Source: Novipirellula artificiosorum
GTDB taxonomy: Bacteria > Planctomycetota > Planctomycetia > Pirellulales > Pirellulaceae
Reading direction: 5' to 3'
DNA length: 64,000 nucleotides
Assembly: GCF_007860135.1 (NCBI RefSeq)
Contig: NZ_SJPV01000005.1
Coordinates: 473,376-537,375, forward strand
Part shown: positions 23,725 to 32,495 of the stretch, piece by piece
How positions within the stretch are numbered: position 1 is the first letter of the stretch
How the letters are laid out: every line of letters begins with the position of its first letter
Translations under genes and position numbers: made by a program
Notes under the pieces: model-generated
What the model saw: the letters and a program-made list of their open reading frames with translations, nothing else
Told to the model about the DNA's origin: nothing
Database searches by the model: none

Positions 23725-25023
23725 ATGTCCGCGCATACACCAAACCGCGGAGTACTCCGCACGCTGATTGACAACTCGTTCCTGCTCATACTCGGAGCGG
23801 TCGGTGCACTCCTCTGGGCGAACTTAGATCAGCATAGTTACGAGCAATTCGTCCATTTCGATCTTACCTCGCTTTGGGGCGGTGGCCATTCGGTTGGACA
23901 CGAGGCAGCGAATCATGCGGCCGGTTCGCACGAAGCGGTCGAGCAGGTGGCCGCGTCGCACGGATTGACGCTGCATTTCATCATCAACGATATTCTGATG
24001 GCATTGTTTTTCGCCATTGCGGCGAAGGAAGTCTGGGAATCCTTGCTGCCAGGCGGTGCCCTTTCGAATCCTCGCAAAGCTGCCACGCCATTGCTCGCCA
24101 CCGTGGGGGGCATCATCGGTCCGGCACTGATCTACGTTGCAGGAACCTACCTGACCGGTACACAGGAAGATTTGGGGAAAGGATGGGCCATTCCTTGTGC
24201 CACCGATATCGCCTTCAGTTACCTGATCGCCCGGTTCATTTTCGGTGCCAGTCATCCGGCGATTGCATTCCTGTTGCTGTTGGCAATCGCCGATGACGCG
24301 GCGGGGCTGATGATTTTGGCCGTCTTTTACCCTCAGGCTCCCATTGCCCCGCAATGGCTCCTGCTCACCCTGGCAGCCATGTTGGGCGCCTTGGTGCTCC
24401 GCCGCATGAAAGTCCACTCTCACTGGGCCTATTTGATCGGTCCGGGGATCGCGTGTTGGTACAGCTTCTATCAAGCCAACATTCACCCCGCACTTGGATT
24501 GGTCCCCATCATTCCGCTGTTGCCTCATGCCCATACGGACCTTGGCATCTTCGCTCGCGAAGAACTCAATCGCGACGACACGCTGAGCGCATTTGAGCAC
24601 TTCTGGAAGCTGCCCGTCGAATACATTCTGGGGCTCTTTGGCCTGGCGAACGCAGGCGTCGTGATGAGCAGTTTGGGGACGGGAACGTGGGTCGTTCTGG
24701 CCGGATTGCTGATTGGCAAGCCCGTTGGCATCACCGCCTTCACCTTGTTCGCAGAAAAGGTGCTGAAACTGGAGAAGCCCGCTGGGATGGATTATCGTCA
24801 CGTGGTCACCCTTGGAATGGTAGCGGGGATTGGTTTCACGGTTGCGTTGTTTGTCTCGGTAGCCGCCTTTACGGTCCCCGGAGCGATTCAGGATTCCGTA
24901 AAAATGGGAGCCCTGCTGAGCTTTGGTGCCGCACCGTTGGCATTGATCCTTGGCAAAGTACTGGGCATCAAGCCCGAACGCGTGGTCCCAGCCAGCGAAG
25001 CGACGTCGACCGACGCCGCCTAG
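23725..25023 (+). CDS. nhaA: Na+/H+ antiporter NhaA
   Basis: Secondary transporter that exchanges cytoplasmic sodium for protons, giving pH and salt tolerance suited to a marine cell. It has about 432 residues with eleven or twelve hydrophobic segments. Conserved family elements are NDILMALFFAIAAKEV near the first third, AIPCATDIAFSYL, and LLLLAIADDAAGL with the paired Asp residues of the ion-binding site. A long hydrophilic loop rich in His and Ala separates the first two helices and is not usual for NhaA. The start at 23725 follows an ACGGGAA sequence; a TTG further upstream (23659) would add an unconserved extension. Confidence 0.9.
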   Translation: MSAHTPNRGVLRTLIDNSFLLILGAVGALLWANLDQHSYEQFVHFDLTSLWGGGHSVGHEAANHAAGSHEAVEQVAASHGLTLHFIINDILMALFFAIAAKEVWESLLPGGALSNPRKAATPLLATVGGIIGPALIYVAGTYLTGTQEDLGKGWAIPCATDIAFSYLIARFIFGASHPAIAFLLLLAIADDAAGLMILAVFYPQAPIAPQWLLLTLAAMLGALVLRRMKVHSHWAYLIGPGIACWYSFYQANIHPALGLVPIIPLLPHAHTDLGIFAREELNRDDTLSAFEHFWKLPVEYILGLFGLANAGVVMSSLGTGTWVVLAGLLIGKPVGITAFTLFAEKVLKLEKPAGMDYRHVVTLGMVAGIGFTVALFVSVAAFTVPGAIQDSVKMGALLSFGAAPLALILGKVLGIKPERVVPASEATSTDAA

Positions 25024-25050
25024 TCCCCCACAACCGTCGACTCTTGCAGA

Positions 25051-26133
25051 ATGACTACGAAAATGGATCAGAAAGACCTGCCCATCGAAGCGATTGGCGA
25101 AGACGAACTGCATCGTCCCCAACCTGCCGATGAACCGATTTCAACGGTCGATTCCCAGGACTTATTACAAGTGATCCGGCATACGGTCGATCGATTGGAA
25201 AAGGACAAGACGGCCCGCGGTGACCTCAAAATCCTGTCGCGCACGCTGCGCGAGTTGCGCTATGCCTTTAAGGTTTTCCGCCCCTATCGTCGGCGCCGCA
25301 AAGTCACCATTTTCGGCTCGGCTCGCACGTCGCCCGAGCAACCCGAGTACCAAACCGCCGTCGAGCTCGGACGGAGGATGGCCGAGCACGGTTGGATGGT
25401 GATCACCGGTGCGGGGGGCGGTATCATGGAAGCAGGTCATCGTGGGGCCGGTCGTGAGGCCTCGATGGGACTGAACATCATGCTGCCGTTTGAACAGAGT
25501 GCCAACCCGTATATTCAAGGTGACCCCAAATTGGTCACGATGAAGTACTTTTTCACGCGGAAGTTGATGTTCGTGAAAGAGTGTAGCGGCATCGTCTGCT
25601 TGCCAGGCGGATTCGGTACCCTCGATGAAGCGCTCGAAACGCTGACGTTGATGCAAACCGGAAAACAAACGATGCTGCCATTGGTGCTGCTCGATGCACC
25701 CGATGGAAGCTATTGGCGAGACCTTGGCGTGTTCATGGACAAACAACTCCTCGAGGGTGGCATGATCAGCCCCGAAGACGTCTCTCTCTACAAGATCACC
25801 AACTCCGTAGACGAAGCCGTCCAGGAAATTCTGGATTTCTACTGTGTTTATCACAGCATGCGTTACGTCCGCGACCAGTTGGTGTTCCGATTGAAAGAAA
25901 AACTGAGTGACGAAACGCTTGAAGAGATCCGCGACGAGTTCTCCGATATCCTCGTCGATGGCACGTTTAAGCAAACCAAGTCCCTTGCAGATGAAATTGG
26001 CGAACCCGACTTGGCTCACTTGCCGCGATTAGTGTTTCACTTCAATCGCAAAGCCATGGGGCGACTCCGCATGCTGATCGACCACCTCAACCGCTCTCGA
26101 GTGGTTTGCCCAGACGATTGCAAGGAAACCTGA
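25051..26133 (+). CDS. LOG-family Rossmann protein
   Basis: A 360-residue protein of the lysine decarboxylase-like/LOG family. The core runs from GSARTSPEQPEY through GAGGGIMEAGHRGA to PGGFGTLDEALE, the two motifs that define the family and its nucleotide-phosphate site. LOG enzymes release the base from nucleoside monophosphates (cytokinin activation in plants, nucleotide turnover in bacteria). Extra helical regions of about 85 residues at the N-terminus and 90 at the C-terminus exceed the usual size of about 200, as in the longer TIGR00730-type proteins. It follows nhaA by 27 bases on the same strand. Confidence 0.88.
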   Translation: MTTKMDQKDLPIEAIGEDELHRPQPADEPISTVDSQDLLQVIRHTVDRLEKDKTARGDLKILSRTLRELRYAFKVFRPYRRRRKVTIFGSARTSPEQPEYQTAVELGRRMAEHGWMVITGAGGGIMEAGHRGAGREASMGLNIMLPFEQSANPYIQGDPKLVTMKYFFTRKLMFVKECSGIVCLPGGFGTLDEALETLTLMQTGKQTMLPLVLLDAPDGSYWRDLGVFMDKQLLEGGMISPEDVSLYKITNSVDEAVQEILDFYCVYHSMRYVRDQLVFRLKEKLSDETLEEIRDEFSDILVDGTFKQTKSLADEIGEPDLAHLPRLVFHFNRKAMGRLRMLIDHLNRSRVVCPDDCKET

Positions 26134-26151
26134 GCAAGTCGGCGACACCCT

Positions 26152-27216
26152 TTATGCAGCGCGACGGTCTTCGTCTTGATTCGAAGCACCCATGCCTAGC
26201 CTCGCCAATCGTAACTTCGCTTTACTGACTCGGCGCTCGAGCCACTGCTTCATCGTGCGACGCTGACGAGCTGGGCCGGGATGATCCGGGTTGGACTTCA
26301 AACGGTACCGAGCCCAAGCGGTTTGTCGCATCTGCCAGACAAACTCATCTCCAAACGGATGTCCGCTATCGCGAAACCATGGCTTGTGGATCCAAGTGAA
26401 GTGACAAATCCACGGGTCGTTTGCCAAATTGGAAAACGTTGGCTCTTCGAGTGGACTGTGGTCGCAGCACTTGTAAGCATAATAATGCGCGGTCTGGTTC
26501 CACCGCGAATCCAATTCCCGCCACTTGCCATGCAGCACCACATTCAGCGCATACTGGTCGCAGTACAGCACATGGTCGCGATGGTCTTCGAGACACTGGT
26601 AGGCTTGCTCGGGGATCTGTTCTTGACGCCACTGAGCCACGTTGATGACGAGCATGCCCGCATTGAACACCTTGGCTCGTGGATCGAGATGAAGCTCTCG
26701 ATAATTTGCAATCGGAGTCGCAGTCCCAAGCCGTGAGTGCTTCAGCGGTTGATTCGCAAAGACCACCTCGGCATCGACATAGGGGCTAGCGAGTTCCAAT
26801 GCTGCCAAAGCCGAATGGTCCTCCATCGGCTCCTCCCACAAAATGCTGATGTCCTTGCGTACGAGCAGATCCGAATCGAGATAGATCACCTTTTCCACCG
26901 TCGGCGGAACAAGGCTTGGGATCAGCAACCGTAAGTAGGTCGTGTGGTTGAGGTAGCCGGAGGTCACCAAATGGCTTAACTGGCTCATCTCGATATCGTG
27001 CCAATGCACTTCCAACCGGCGATCGGCCCAAGACTTCAAAATCCGGTTTTTCGTACCGCGCTGAATCCCTCCATCGAACACATGCAGCTGAACACGCCGC
27101 CCCGGATCGAGATGACAAAGCATCGAGCGGATGGTAACGACCAGCCCAATCGCGTAATTTTCGTCCGCACCGGTAACAACGACCAGCGGCTCTGAGTTCT
27201 GAACTGGCTTTGGCAT
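26152..27216 (-). CDS. GT8 family glycosyltransferase (paralogue 1)
   Basis: A 354-residue retaining GT-A enzyme. TGADENYA at the N-terminus and the metal-binding YLDSDLLV (DSD about residues 114-116) mark GT8, as do FNAGMLVINVAQWR and DQYALNVVL. It is related to the two GT8 genes at 31.4-33.5 kb, sharing the NAGxLxIxxxxWR, DQYALN and DPWxxHFT segments. Start set at the second ATG (27216, MPKPVQNS); the first is three codons earlier. The acceptor is probably a surface polysaccharide or lipid-linked glycan. The C-terminus is basic and ends DRRAA, like other glycosyltransferases nearby. Confidence 0.88.
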   Translation of the reverse strand: MPKPVQNSEPLVVVTGADENYAIGLVVTIRSMLCHLDPGRRVQLHVFDGGIQRGTKNRILKSWADRRLEVHWHDIEMSQLSHLVTSGYLNHTTYLRLLIPSLVPPTVEKVIYLDSDLLVRKDISILWEEPMEDHSALAALELASPYVDAEVVFANQPLKHSRLGTATPIANYRELHLDPRAKVFNAGMLVINVAQWRQEQIPEQAYQCLEDHRDHVLYCDQYALNVVLHGKWRELDSRWNQTAHYYAYKCCDHSPLEEPTFSNLANDPWICHFTWIHKPWFRDSGHPFGDEFVWQMRQTAWARYRLKSNPDHPGPARQRRTMKQWLERRVSKAKLRLARLGMGASNQDEDRRAA

Positions 27217-27388
27217 CAAGTGCATCTCCCCGCGACTCGCTTTCCCAACTGAAATGGTGGTCGGTTCCGGTGAACCATCCTGCCGCTATACCAACGTTTC
27301 GGGCCACTAAGCAAGCCCAGTGCCCCCGACCTCAGCGTGCAGGCACGCCAATCGGCTTTGCTTTAGGGATTGCAAATGGGTAGCGCGG

Positions 27389-27678
27389 AATTCTAGATTG
27401 GAGGCTAGAATTGGCTGAAGTTGGATAACCCCTGCGGTCCAGGAGGTCGTGCAGTTTTTAAGTTGTGACTGCTGAAGTGTTTAGGTATCCAACCACCCCT
27501 GCCCGCGCAGCGGGAGGGGTCGAGCGCAGCGAGGGGGAGGTAAATCTTGTAAGTCTTTTTCAATCAACAACTTAAAAACTGCACGACCTCCCAGCGAGGA
27601 AGGACTTTTCATGGCAAAAGCTGTTGAATCCCAGCGGAAAGCTGAAAAAGCACTTTTGCAAACCCTACCGTTATCCAA
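27389..27678. repeat. nested palindromic repeat element
   Basis: Several inverted repeats are nested here. A perfect 8-base hairpin (AATTCTAG, 27389-27396, and CTAGAATT, 27405-27412) lies first. An outer pair TTGGATAAC/GTTATCCAA is at 27421-27429 and 27670-27678. Inside it is a perfect 25-base inverted repeat (27442-27466 and 27567-27591, beginning GGAGGTCGTGCAG). In its centre is a GC-rich hairpin, CCCCT-G-CCCGC with GCGGG-AGGGG (27496-27519), followed by a purine-rich stretch. No transposase is encoded. The form suggests a MITE- or REP-like mobile palindrome. The surrounding 27217-27702 has no other gene. Confidence 0.75.
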
Positions 27679-27705
27679 TTGTTTCTGATGAATTGATTCG
27701 CTTTG

Positions 27706-28014
27706 ATGGACCGGACCATTCCCGCTTGTGAATTCGCCGATGACCGTCCGGTCAACGCCACCGATCGCAACCTGACTCGCAACCTGACTCGCAGCATGGG
27801 GGATGCGGCATGCTTTGGCGGGATGGTGGGTTGCGGCGAAACCTATTTTCCGGCTTTTGCACTAGCGGTTGGTCTGGGCGCTCTCACGGGCGCTGGGATC
27901 CTGGCGACGCTGGGCTGCGAATCGCGCACTTACCGCGACCTGTTCGGAATCTTATCCGTCCGCCCCGGCGCGGGTAGCGTCACCGCGCCGATCATCGCCA
28001 GCGCCGAGGAATAG
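27706..28014 (+). pseudogene. N-terminal remnant of an MFS transporter
   Basis: A 102-residue frame in which residues 30-60 (SMGDAACFGGMVGCGETYFP and then AFALAVGLG) resemble the first helix of a family of MFS transporters common in planctomycetes. After about residue 65 the similarity ends and the frame runs on for 40 residues without membrane helices. A real transporter would need about 400 residues. A 12-base tandem repeat encodes RNLTRNLTR at 27768-27793. It lies directly beside the nested palindrome, which probably marks the rearrangement that destroyed the gene. The family assignment is from memory and needs a search. Confidence 0.45.
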
Positions 28015-28034
28015 TCACGCAGCCGCAACCATCG

Positions 28035-29270
28035 CTACGCAATCAAGACAGACTTGGCGACTGGCAGCCCGTTGAACGGACACGCGCTAGCACCCGCATA
28101 GGCACCCATGCACGGCACCATCAACAACTCGCCAACTTCGAGATCGGGCATTTCTTGGTCCCGGCAGACCACGTCGCCCGAATCACAAGTCGGGCCTGCT
28201 ATCACACCCGCAGCAACGGGGCGATCACCGCTCGATTCAAACAGAATCGGAAAGTCGCCGTGATCAAACATGATTCCCGAAAAGGAATTGTAGATGCCGT
28301 CGTCGATGAAATACCAAGGCATTCCCCAACGTTTGCTTTTTCCGATCACCTTGGTGACCAACGTCGTCGATTCAGCGCACAACCCGCGACCGGGCTCGGC
28401 AAGGAAGCGTACATTCATTCGGCCGAAATGTTCCTGTAGGCCACGCCAAATCACGCCGCAAAATGAATCCGTCGATGGAACATCGTCGCGGTACGGAGCA
28501 GGGAATCCACCACCGATATCCAAGACGCTCAATACAAATCCCATCCGCGTCGCTAAATCCCAAACTTCACGGACTTTGGCGATCGCGATGCAATAGTCCT
28601 CAGGGCTGACGCATTGACTGCCAACGTGGAACGAAAAACCTCGCACGTTCAATCGCCGCCGACTCGCCGCTTCCAACAAGGAAGCAACGTCCTCCACCGG
28701 TGCACCGAATTTGGCGGAAAGATTGATCTTGCTCGACTGGGCGGTAATTGCCAAACGCAACAGTAAATTGACTTCCGATGTTAGGTTCACATCGGTCGAC
28801 CAAGACGCGATCTTTTCAGCCTCGGACTCGCTGTCGTAAACAAACCAGCGAAGGCCGGCATCATAGCACTGGCGAAAGTTGTCTTCGGTTTTGCACGGAT
28901 GCGTGTGCAACATCCGATCGGGCGTGAATCCGGCCGCCAGCGCGGCGACCATTTCGCCCGCCGAACAGACGTCGACAAACGCCTTTTCTGCGGCCAATGC
29001 TTCCAGGATGACGGGGGCGGGATTCGCCTTGGCGGCGTAGTACAAATCCACACCGGGCATCGCCTGCTTCATCTCCCAATAGTTCCTGACCAAACGACTC
29101 CGGGACGTTACCAGCAGCGGCGTGCCATGCTGGACCGCCAAACTGCGAGCGGAATCGAAAGACAAAACGGGAGTCGCGGTGCGGGCGCACGGGTCGCGCA
29201 GAAGTTCAGTATCAATCATGCCAGGTGGCACCTCGGGGTCGGATGAGAAACTAGGAAAATCAAAAGGCAA
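28035..29270 (-). CDS. type III PLP-dependent decarboxylase (ornithine/lysine decarboxylase-like)
   Basis: A 411-residue alanine-racemase-fold enzyme. The cofactor lysine lies in YYAAKANP, and other family motifs follow in order: FSFHVGSQ, DIGGGFP, EPGRGLCAE and GPTCDSGD, the last containing the Cys/Asp pair of the active site contributed by the second subunit. The GPTCDSGD form fits eukaryotic-type ornithine decarboxylase rather than diaminopimelate decarboxylase (LysA). The likely product is putrescine or another polyamine. The start at 29270 is the longest frame; an ATG at 29216 (MIDTELLR) is equally plausible. It sits alone inside the glycosyltransferase island. Confidence 0.87.
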   Translation of the reverse strand: MPFDFPSFSSDPEVPPGMIDTELLRDPCARTATPVLSFDSARSLAVQHGTPLLVTSRSRLVRNYWEMKQAMPGVDLYYAAKANPAPVILEALAAEKAFVDVCSAGEMVAALAAGFTPDRMLHTHPCKTEDNFRQCYDAGLRWFVYDSESEAEKIASWSTDVNLTSEVNLLLRLAITAQSSKINLSAKFGAPVEDVASLLEAASRRRLNVRGFSFHVGSQCVSPEDYCIAIAKVREVWDLATRMGFVLSVLDIGGGFPAPYRDDVPSTDSFCGVIWRGLQEHFGRMNVRFLAEPGRGLCAESTTLVTKVIGKSKRWGMPWYFIDDGIYNSFSGIMFDHGDFPILFESSGDRPVAAGVIAGPTCDSGDVVCRDQEMPDLEVGELLMVPCMGAYAGASACPFNGLPVAKSVLIA

Positions 29271-29681
29271 AGTCAGTTTCTTTTAAACCGATCTGAGCCG
29301 ACATTTCCCAGCAGTAATCTCGCCGCTTCGCTGCAAACGGGCCTCGTTGACCTTGGGGCGAACCTTGCGGTGTGGCGGGCTGTGGTCGCAAGTACGTCGT
29401 AGGGACACACGCTGGACAGCATCGGAATCACGAGCAGTTCGCCGCAGCGTCCCGACCCGTCGATCCCACTCGCTCGGTAAAAACCGAGCCACCTTCGATC
29501 GGCTGATTTTAAGACCATCCGATCACGATGATATACCAACAACGCTTCACAAACACTAGACCGGCTTTCCTCCGAAAAATCGCCTCCGGACTCGAGTTTC
29601 TCCACTTGAGCTTGATTCCGCCCACCCCGGTTCGGTAAGGAGAGATAGCGACTCTCCACAGAAGACAGGAACTGAGATACC
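29271..29681. other. 411-base gap between decarboxylase and GT2 gene
   Basis: No gene is called. A minus-strand frame (29273-29683) stays open and includes GELLVIPMLSSVCP, which loosely recalls the C-terminal GELLMVPCMGAYAG of the neighbouring decarboxylase. This could be a decayed partial duplication, but the resemblance is too short to trust. The interval must include promoters for the divergent neighbours. Confidence 0.4.
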
Positions 29682-31376
29682 ATGCATGCTCACTCATCGT
29701 CCGGATCCATCTGTATCGTGACCCACTCGTTGCTTGGCGTCTTGTCCGCCAAAGGCAACGAGTCACACGCGTGGCAACTCTCTCATACACTTGCCGACCA
29801 GGGGTGGACCGTCCATCTGTTAGCCGCGTCCGACGACGATAGCGAACTTCAACGGACCGAATGTCGACGCCGATTCGCGGAAAACGGTATTTCGCTGTTC
29901 ACGATGGACGACTTCCGAAGCAATCCTGACGTGAAACTCGATGCGGACTGCCTCGCTCCGATCGACGCCGTTAGCGTACAGATCTTTGAGGCTCTGAAAG
30001 CCCTCAACCACGAACACGCCTACGATCTGATTCAGTTTGCCGAACGAGGTGGCCACGGATTCCGAACCGTACAAGCCCGAAGAATGGGATCTGCATTTGA
30101 TCAGACAAAGGTCATTGTCCGACTGCAAGGTTCGAGTCAGTGGGCCCGCCATGCGAACCGCCAATGGCCGACGGGCATTGATGAGGCGTTCAGTGACTTC
30201 TACGAGCGTTACCTCTTCGAACACGCCGACTTCCAACAAGCATCGTCCCAATCTCTTCTTGACCATGCTCGAAGTGTTGGATGGAGTGTTCGCGCAGAGG
30301 CGACCGTCCTACCCATCAACATGGCAACTGACTCAGAGCACGTCCTCAAAGCGCCCCATCACGTTGGATCCCAGCGGAGCGACTCAACCCTTTGTGATCT
30401 TTACGCAGCGATGATCTCGTCGCACGACGAAAGCTCAATCGCGAGTGTCTCGCTGAAAGTCGCACCGCCCTTGGTCAGTATCGCAGTGCCTTACTACAAC
30501 ATGGCCGAATTCGCTCCCGACACGCTCGCGTCGCTCGCCGCGCAAGACTATCCCAACTTGGATGTGATGGTCATCAATGATGGTTCACCCGACGCAAGGT
30601 CCAATCAGGTGTTCGAACAGTTCAAACAGACCTATCCGGATTTCCGATTCCTATCACATAAGAACCGCGGCCTCGGCGCGACACGAAATCGCGGGATCGC
30701 GGAAGCACGCGGCGAGTATTTCATCCCCGTGGATTCGGACAACATTGCCGGTCCCAAGATGGTCTCGCGTTTTGTTCAGGCGATCGAGCGCAACCCGGAA
30801 CTCACGGCGGTCGCGTGCTTCTATCGTGCTTTCCAAGAAACCCCGGATATCGCTGCGGGGAAGATCCAATACGTCTATCGACCCTGTGGCGGTCCGTTTG
30901 TGGTTTCCGGTTTGCGAAACGTCTACGGCGATGCGAACGCCATCTTCCGTCTCGATGCGATACGCGATTCAGGCGGGTACGAACTCGATCGCGACACCAG
31001 CTATGAAGATTGGGAATTCTTCGTCAAGCTTGCTTGCCAAGGTCATCAACTCGACGTCATCCCCGAGTATTTGTTCTACTATCGTCATCGCGAGGATAGC
31101 TTGATGCGAAGTACCGATCACTACCTTAATCAATACCGTGTCATGCGTCAGTTCTTTGATGTAAACAATCTGTGCCGGGCCGAGCAGATCACATTGTGGT
31201 CAACGTTGATGGGGCTCCACGAAGCTCGAAACAACATCGCCCCGCCGCAAGCAAAAGCAAAGAAGACCACGGCAAAGCGAGTCATGGATGAATTTCAGCG
31301 AGTGGCACGAAAGCTGTCCAAAGCAGGACAAGCGTTTTCACGCTCCCCATCCAGCGATCACAAACGTGCAGCCTAA
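29682..31376 (+). CDS. glycosyltransferase: GT4-type N-terminal domain fused to GT2
   Basis: A 564-residue protein. Residues 10-215 look like the acceptor-binding half of a GT-B (GT4) enzyme (IVTHSLLGVLSAKGNESHAW, then SQSLLDHARSVGW before a short strand). The matching donor-binding half of GT4 is missing. Residues 264-490 are a GT2 GT-A domain: VSIAVPYYNMAEF, VMVINDGSPD, and PVDSDN as the metal-binding motif. YEDWEFFVKL is the usual GT2 acceptor-base region. The C-terminus is basic and ends HKRAA. It may be a naturally shortened relative of longer GT4-GT2 fusions, or an internal deletion derivative. Confidence 0.83.
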   Translation: MHAHSSSGSICIVTHSLLGVLSAKGNESHAWQLSHTLADQGWTVHLLAASDDDSELQRTECRRRFAENGISLFTMDDFRSNPDVKLDADCLAPIDAVSVQIFEALKALNHEHAYDLIQFAERGGHGFRTVQARRMGSAFDQTKVIVRLQGSSQWARHANRQWPTGIDEAFSDFYERYLFEHADFQQASSQSLLDHARSVGWSVRAEATVLPINMATDSEHVLKAPHHVGSQRSDSTLCDLYAAMISSHDESSIASVSLKVAPPLVSIAVPYYNMAEFAPDTLASLAAQDYPNLDVMVINDGSPDARSNQVFEQFKQTYPDFRFLSHKNRGLGATRNRGIAEARGEYFIPVDSDNIAGPKMVSRFVQAIERNPELTAVACFYRAFQETPDIAAGKIQYVYRPCGGPFVVSGLRNVYGDANAIFRLDAIRDSGGYELDRDTSYEDWEFFVKLACQGHQLDVIPEYLFYYRHREDSLMRSTDHYLNQYRVMRQFFDVNNLCRAEQITLWSTLMGLHEARNNIAPPQAKAKKTTAKRVMDEFQRVARKLSKAGQAFSRSPSSDHKRAA

Positions 31377-31407
31377 AACCAATCCGCCGGCAAGCACGCG
31401 GCAGACG

Positions 31408-32457
31408 TCACGCCGCCCGACGGTCTGAGTCAAACAAGTGGCGAGCCATATTCTTTCGTCGACGAAACTCGATCTTTACGGCCTTCGTATGGTGCTTCCA
31501 CCAAGTCCGTAGAAGCGCGTTCGGCTTCTCCGCTTCGAAATGGGCCCAAGCGGTCTTGGCCAAATGCCGCTGAAACAAACGCTTCGCGGGGTGCCGGCAA
31601 TAGTAGTGCCAAGGCTTCGACGGCGACGTGAAATGAATCACCCATGGATCCGTCATCAATCTCGTGTACGTTTCGCGATCGAAAGGGCTATCATGATGCG
31701 ATGGAAATAGGTGAACCTGAGCGCCTTGGTTCCATTGCGGGTTCAATTCGCCCCAACGCCCGTAGAGCACAACGTTCAATGCGTACTGGTCCCACCATAA
31801 GACATGCTCGCGGTGTTTTTCCAAACATTCAAACAACTGAGCATCAATCCGTTCGCGTCGCCACCGGTCAACGTCAATCAGCAAGACACCCGTATTGAAG
31901 TACTTTGAACAGGGATCCAGTGACAGACTTTTGTAGTTGGCGATCGGGAGCGGCGAAGCAAGAAAGCGTTTGAAGTGAGTGTAGGACTTCATTGCGATCG
32001 CCGCATCGATGTAAGGTGCAGCAGAATCCTGTGCCGCCAACACCAAATGGCGATTTAGCGGCAAGTCCCAGAGTTCACCCAAGTCACGACAAACAATCAA
32101 ATCAGAGTCTAAGTAAATCGCTCGATCAATCGACGTTGGAAGAATCTGCGGAATCAACAAGCGAAGGTAAGCTGACGAGCTGATGTGCCCGTCAACGGGC
32201 AAATGACTCAACGTGGACATCGAGACTTCGATGAACTGAATCGCTACACGAGGGTTGTTGCACGAATCCGCAATCCTCCGTTTGGACTCGTCGGTCATTC
32301 CACCGTCGAAAATGTACAGCTGCATCGAACGAGGTTCGGCGAGCGATTCGATCGCCGATCGAAGCGTTACGGCCAACGGCATCGCATAGGCTTCATCGGA
32401 TCCACTCACCACAATGATCGGATCCATCGATGCGGCCTTGTTCTCTGTTTGATTCAT
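31408..32457 (-). CDS. GT8 family glycosyltransferase (paralogue 2)
   Basis: A 349-residue GT-A enzyme closely related to the downstream-numbered paralogue 3. GSDEAYAMPLAVTLRS, IYLDSDLIV (DSD 117-119), FNTGVLLIDVDRWRRERI and WWDQYALNVVLYGRWGELN are shared nearly residue for residue. The start at 32457 (MNQTENKAAS) is preferred to 32499, which would reach into the preceding gene. The basic C-terminal tail (KIEFRRRKNMARHLF) ends DRRAA. It follows paralogue 3 on the same strand by 38 bases, so the two are a tandem duplication. Confidence 0.88.
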   Translation of the reverse strand: MNQTENKAASMDPIIVVSGSDEAYAMPLAVTLRSAIESLAEPRSMQLYIFDGGMTDESKRRIADSCNNPRVAIQFIEVSMSTLSHLPVDGHISSSAYLRLLIPQILPTSIDRAIYLDSDLIVCRDLGELWDLPLNRHLVLAAQDSAAPYIDAAIAMKSYTHFKRFLASPLPIANYKSLSLDPCSKYFNTGVLLIDVDRWRRERIDAQLFECLEKHREHVLWWDQYALNVVLYGRWGELNPQWNQGAQVHLFPSHHDSPFDRETYTRLMTDPWVIHFTSPSKPWHYYCRHPAKRLFQRHLAKTAWAHFEAEKPNALLRTWWKHHTKAVKIEFRRRKNMARHLFDSDRRAA

Positions 32458-32495
32458 GGATCTCGATCCCCTCGGATTGCAGTCGAATTGGAAAA

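Noticed and set aside
23824..25122. Minus-strand open frame of 432 residues
   Set aside because: Antisense to nhaA and highly Gln/Arg-rich, the usual shadow of a membrane protein.
27389..27412. Rho-independent terminator downstream of the GT8 gene
   Set aside because: The hairpin is not followed by a T run on either strand and lies upstream of the leftward GT8 start.
29273..29683. Possible decayed second copy of the decarboxylase C-terminus
   Set aside because: Only a segment around GELLVIP resembles it; too short to support.
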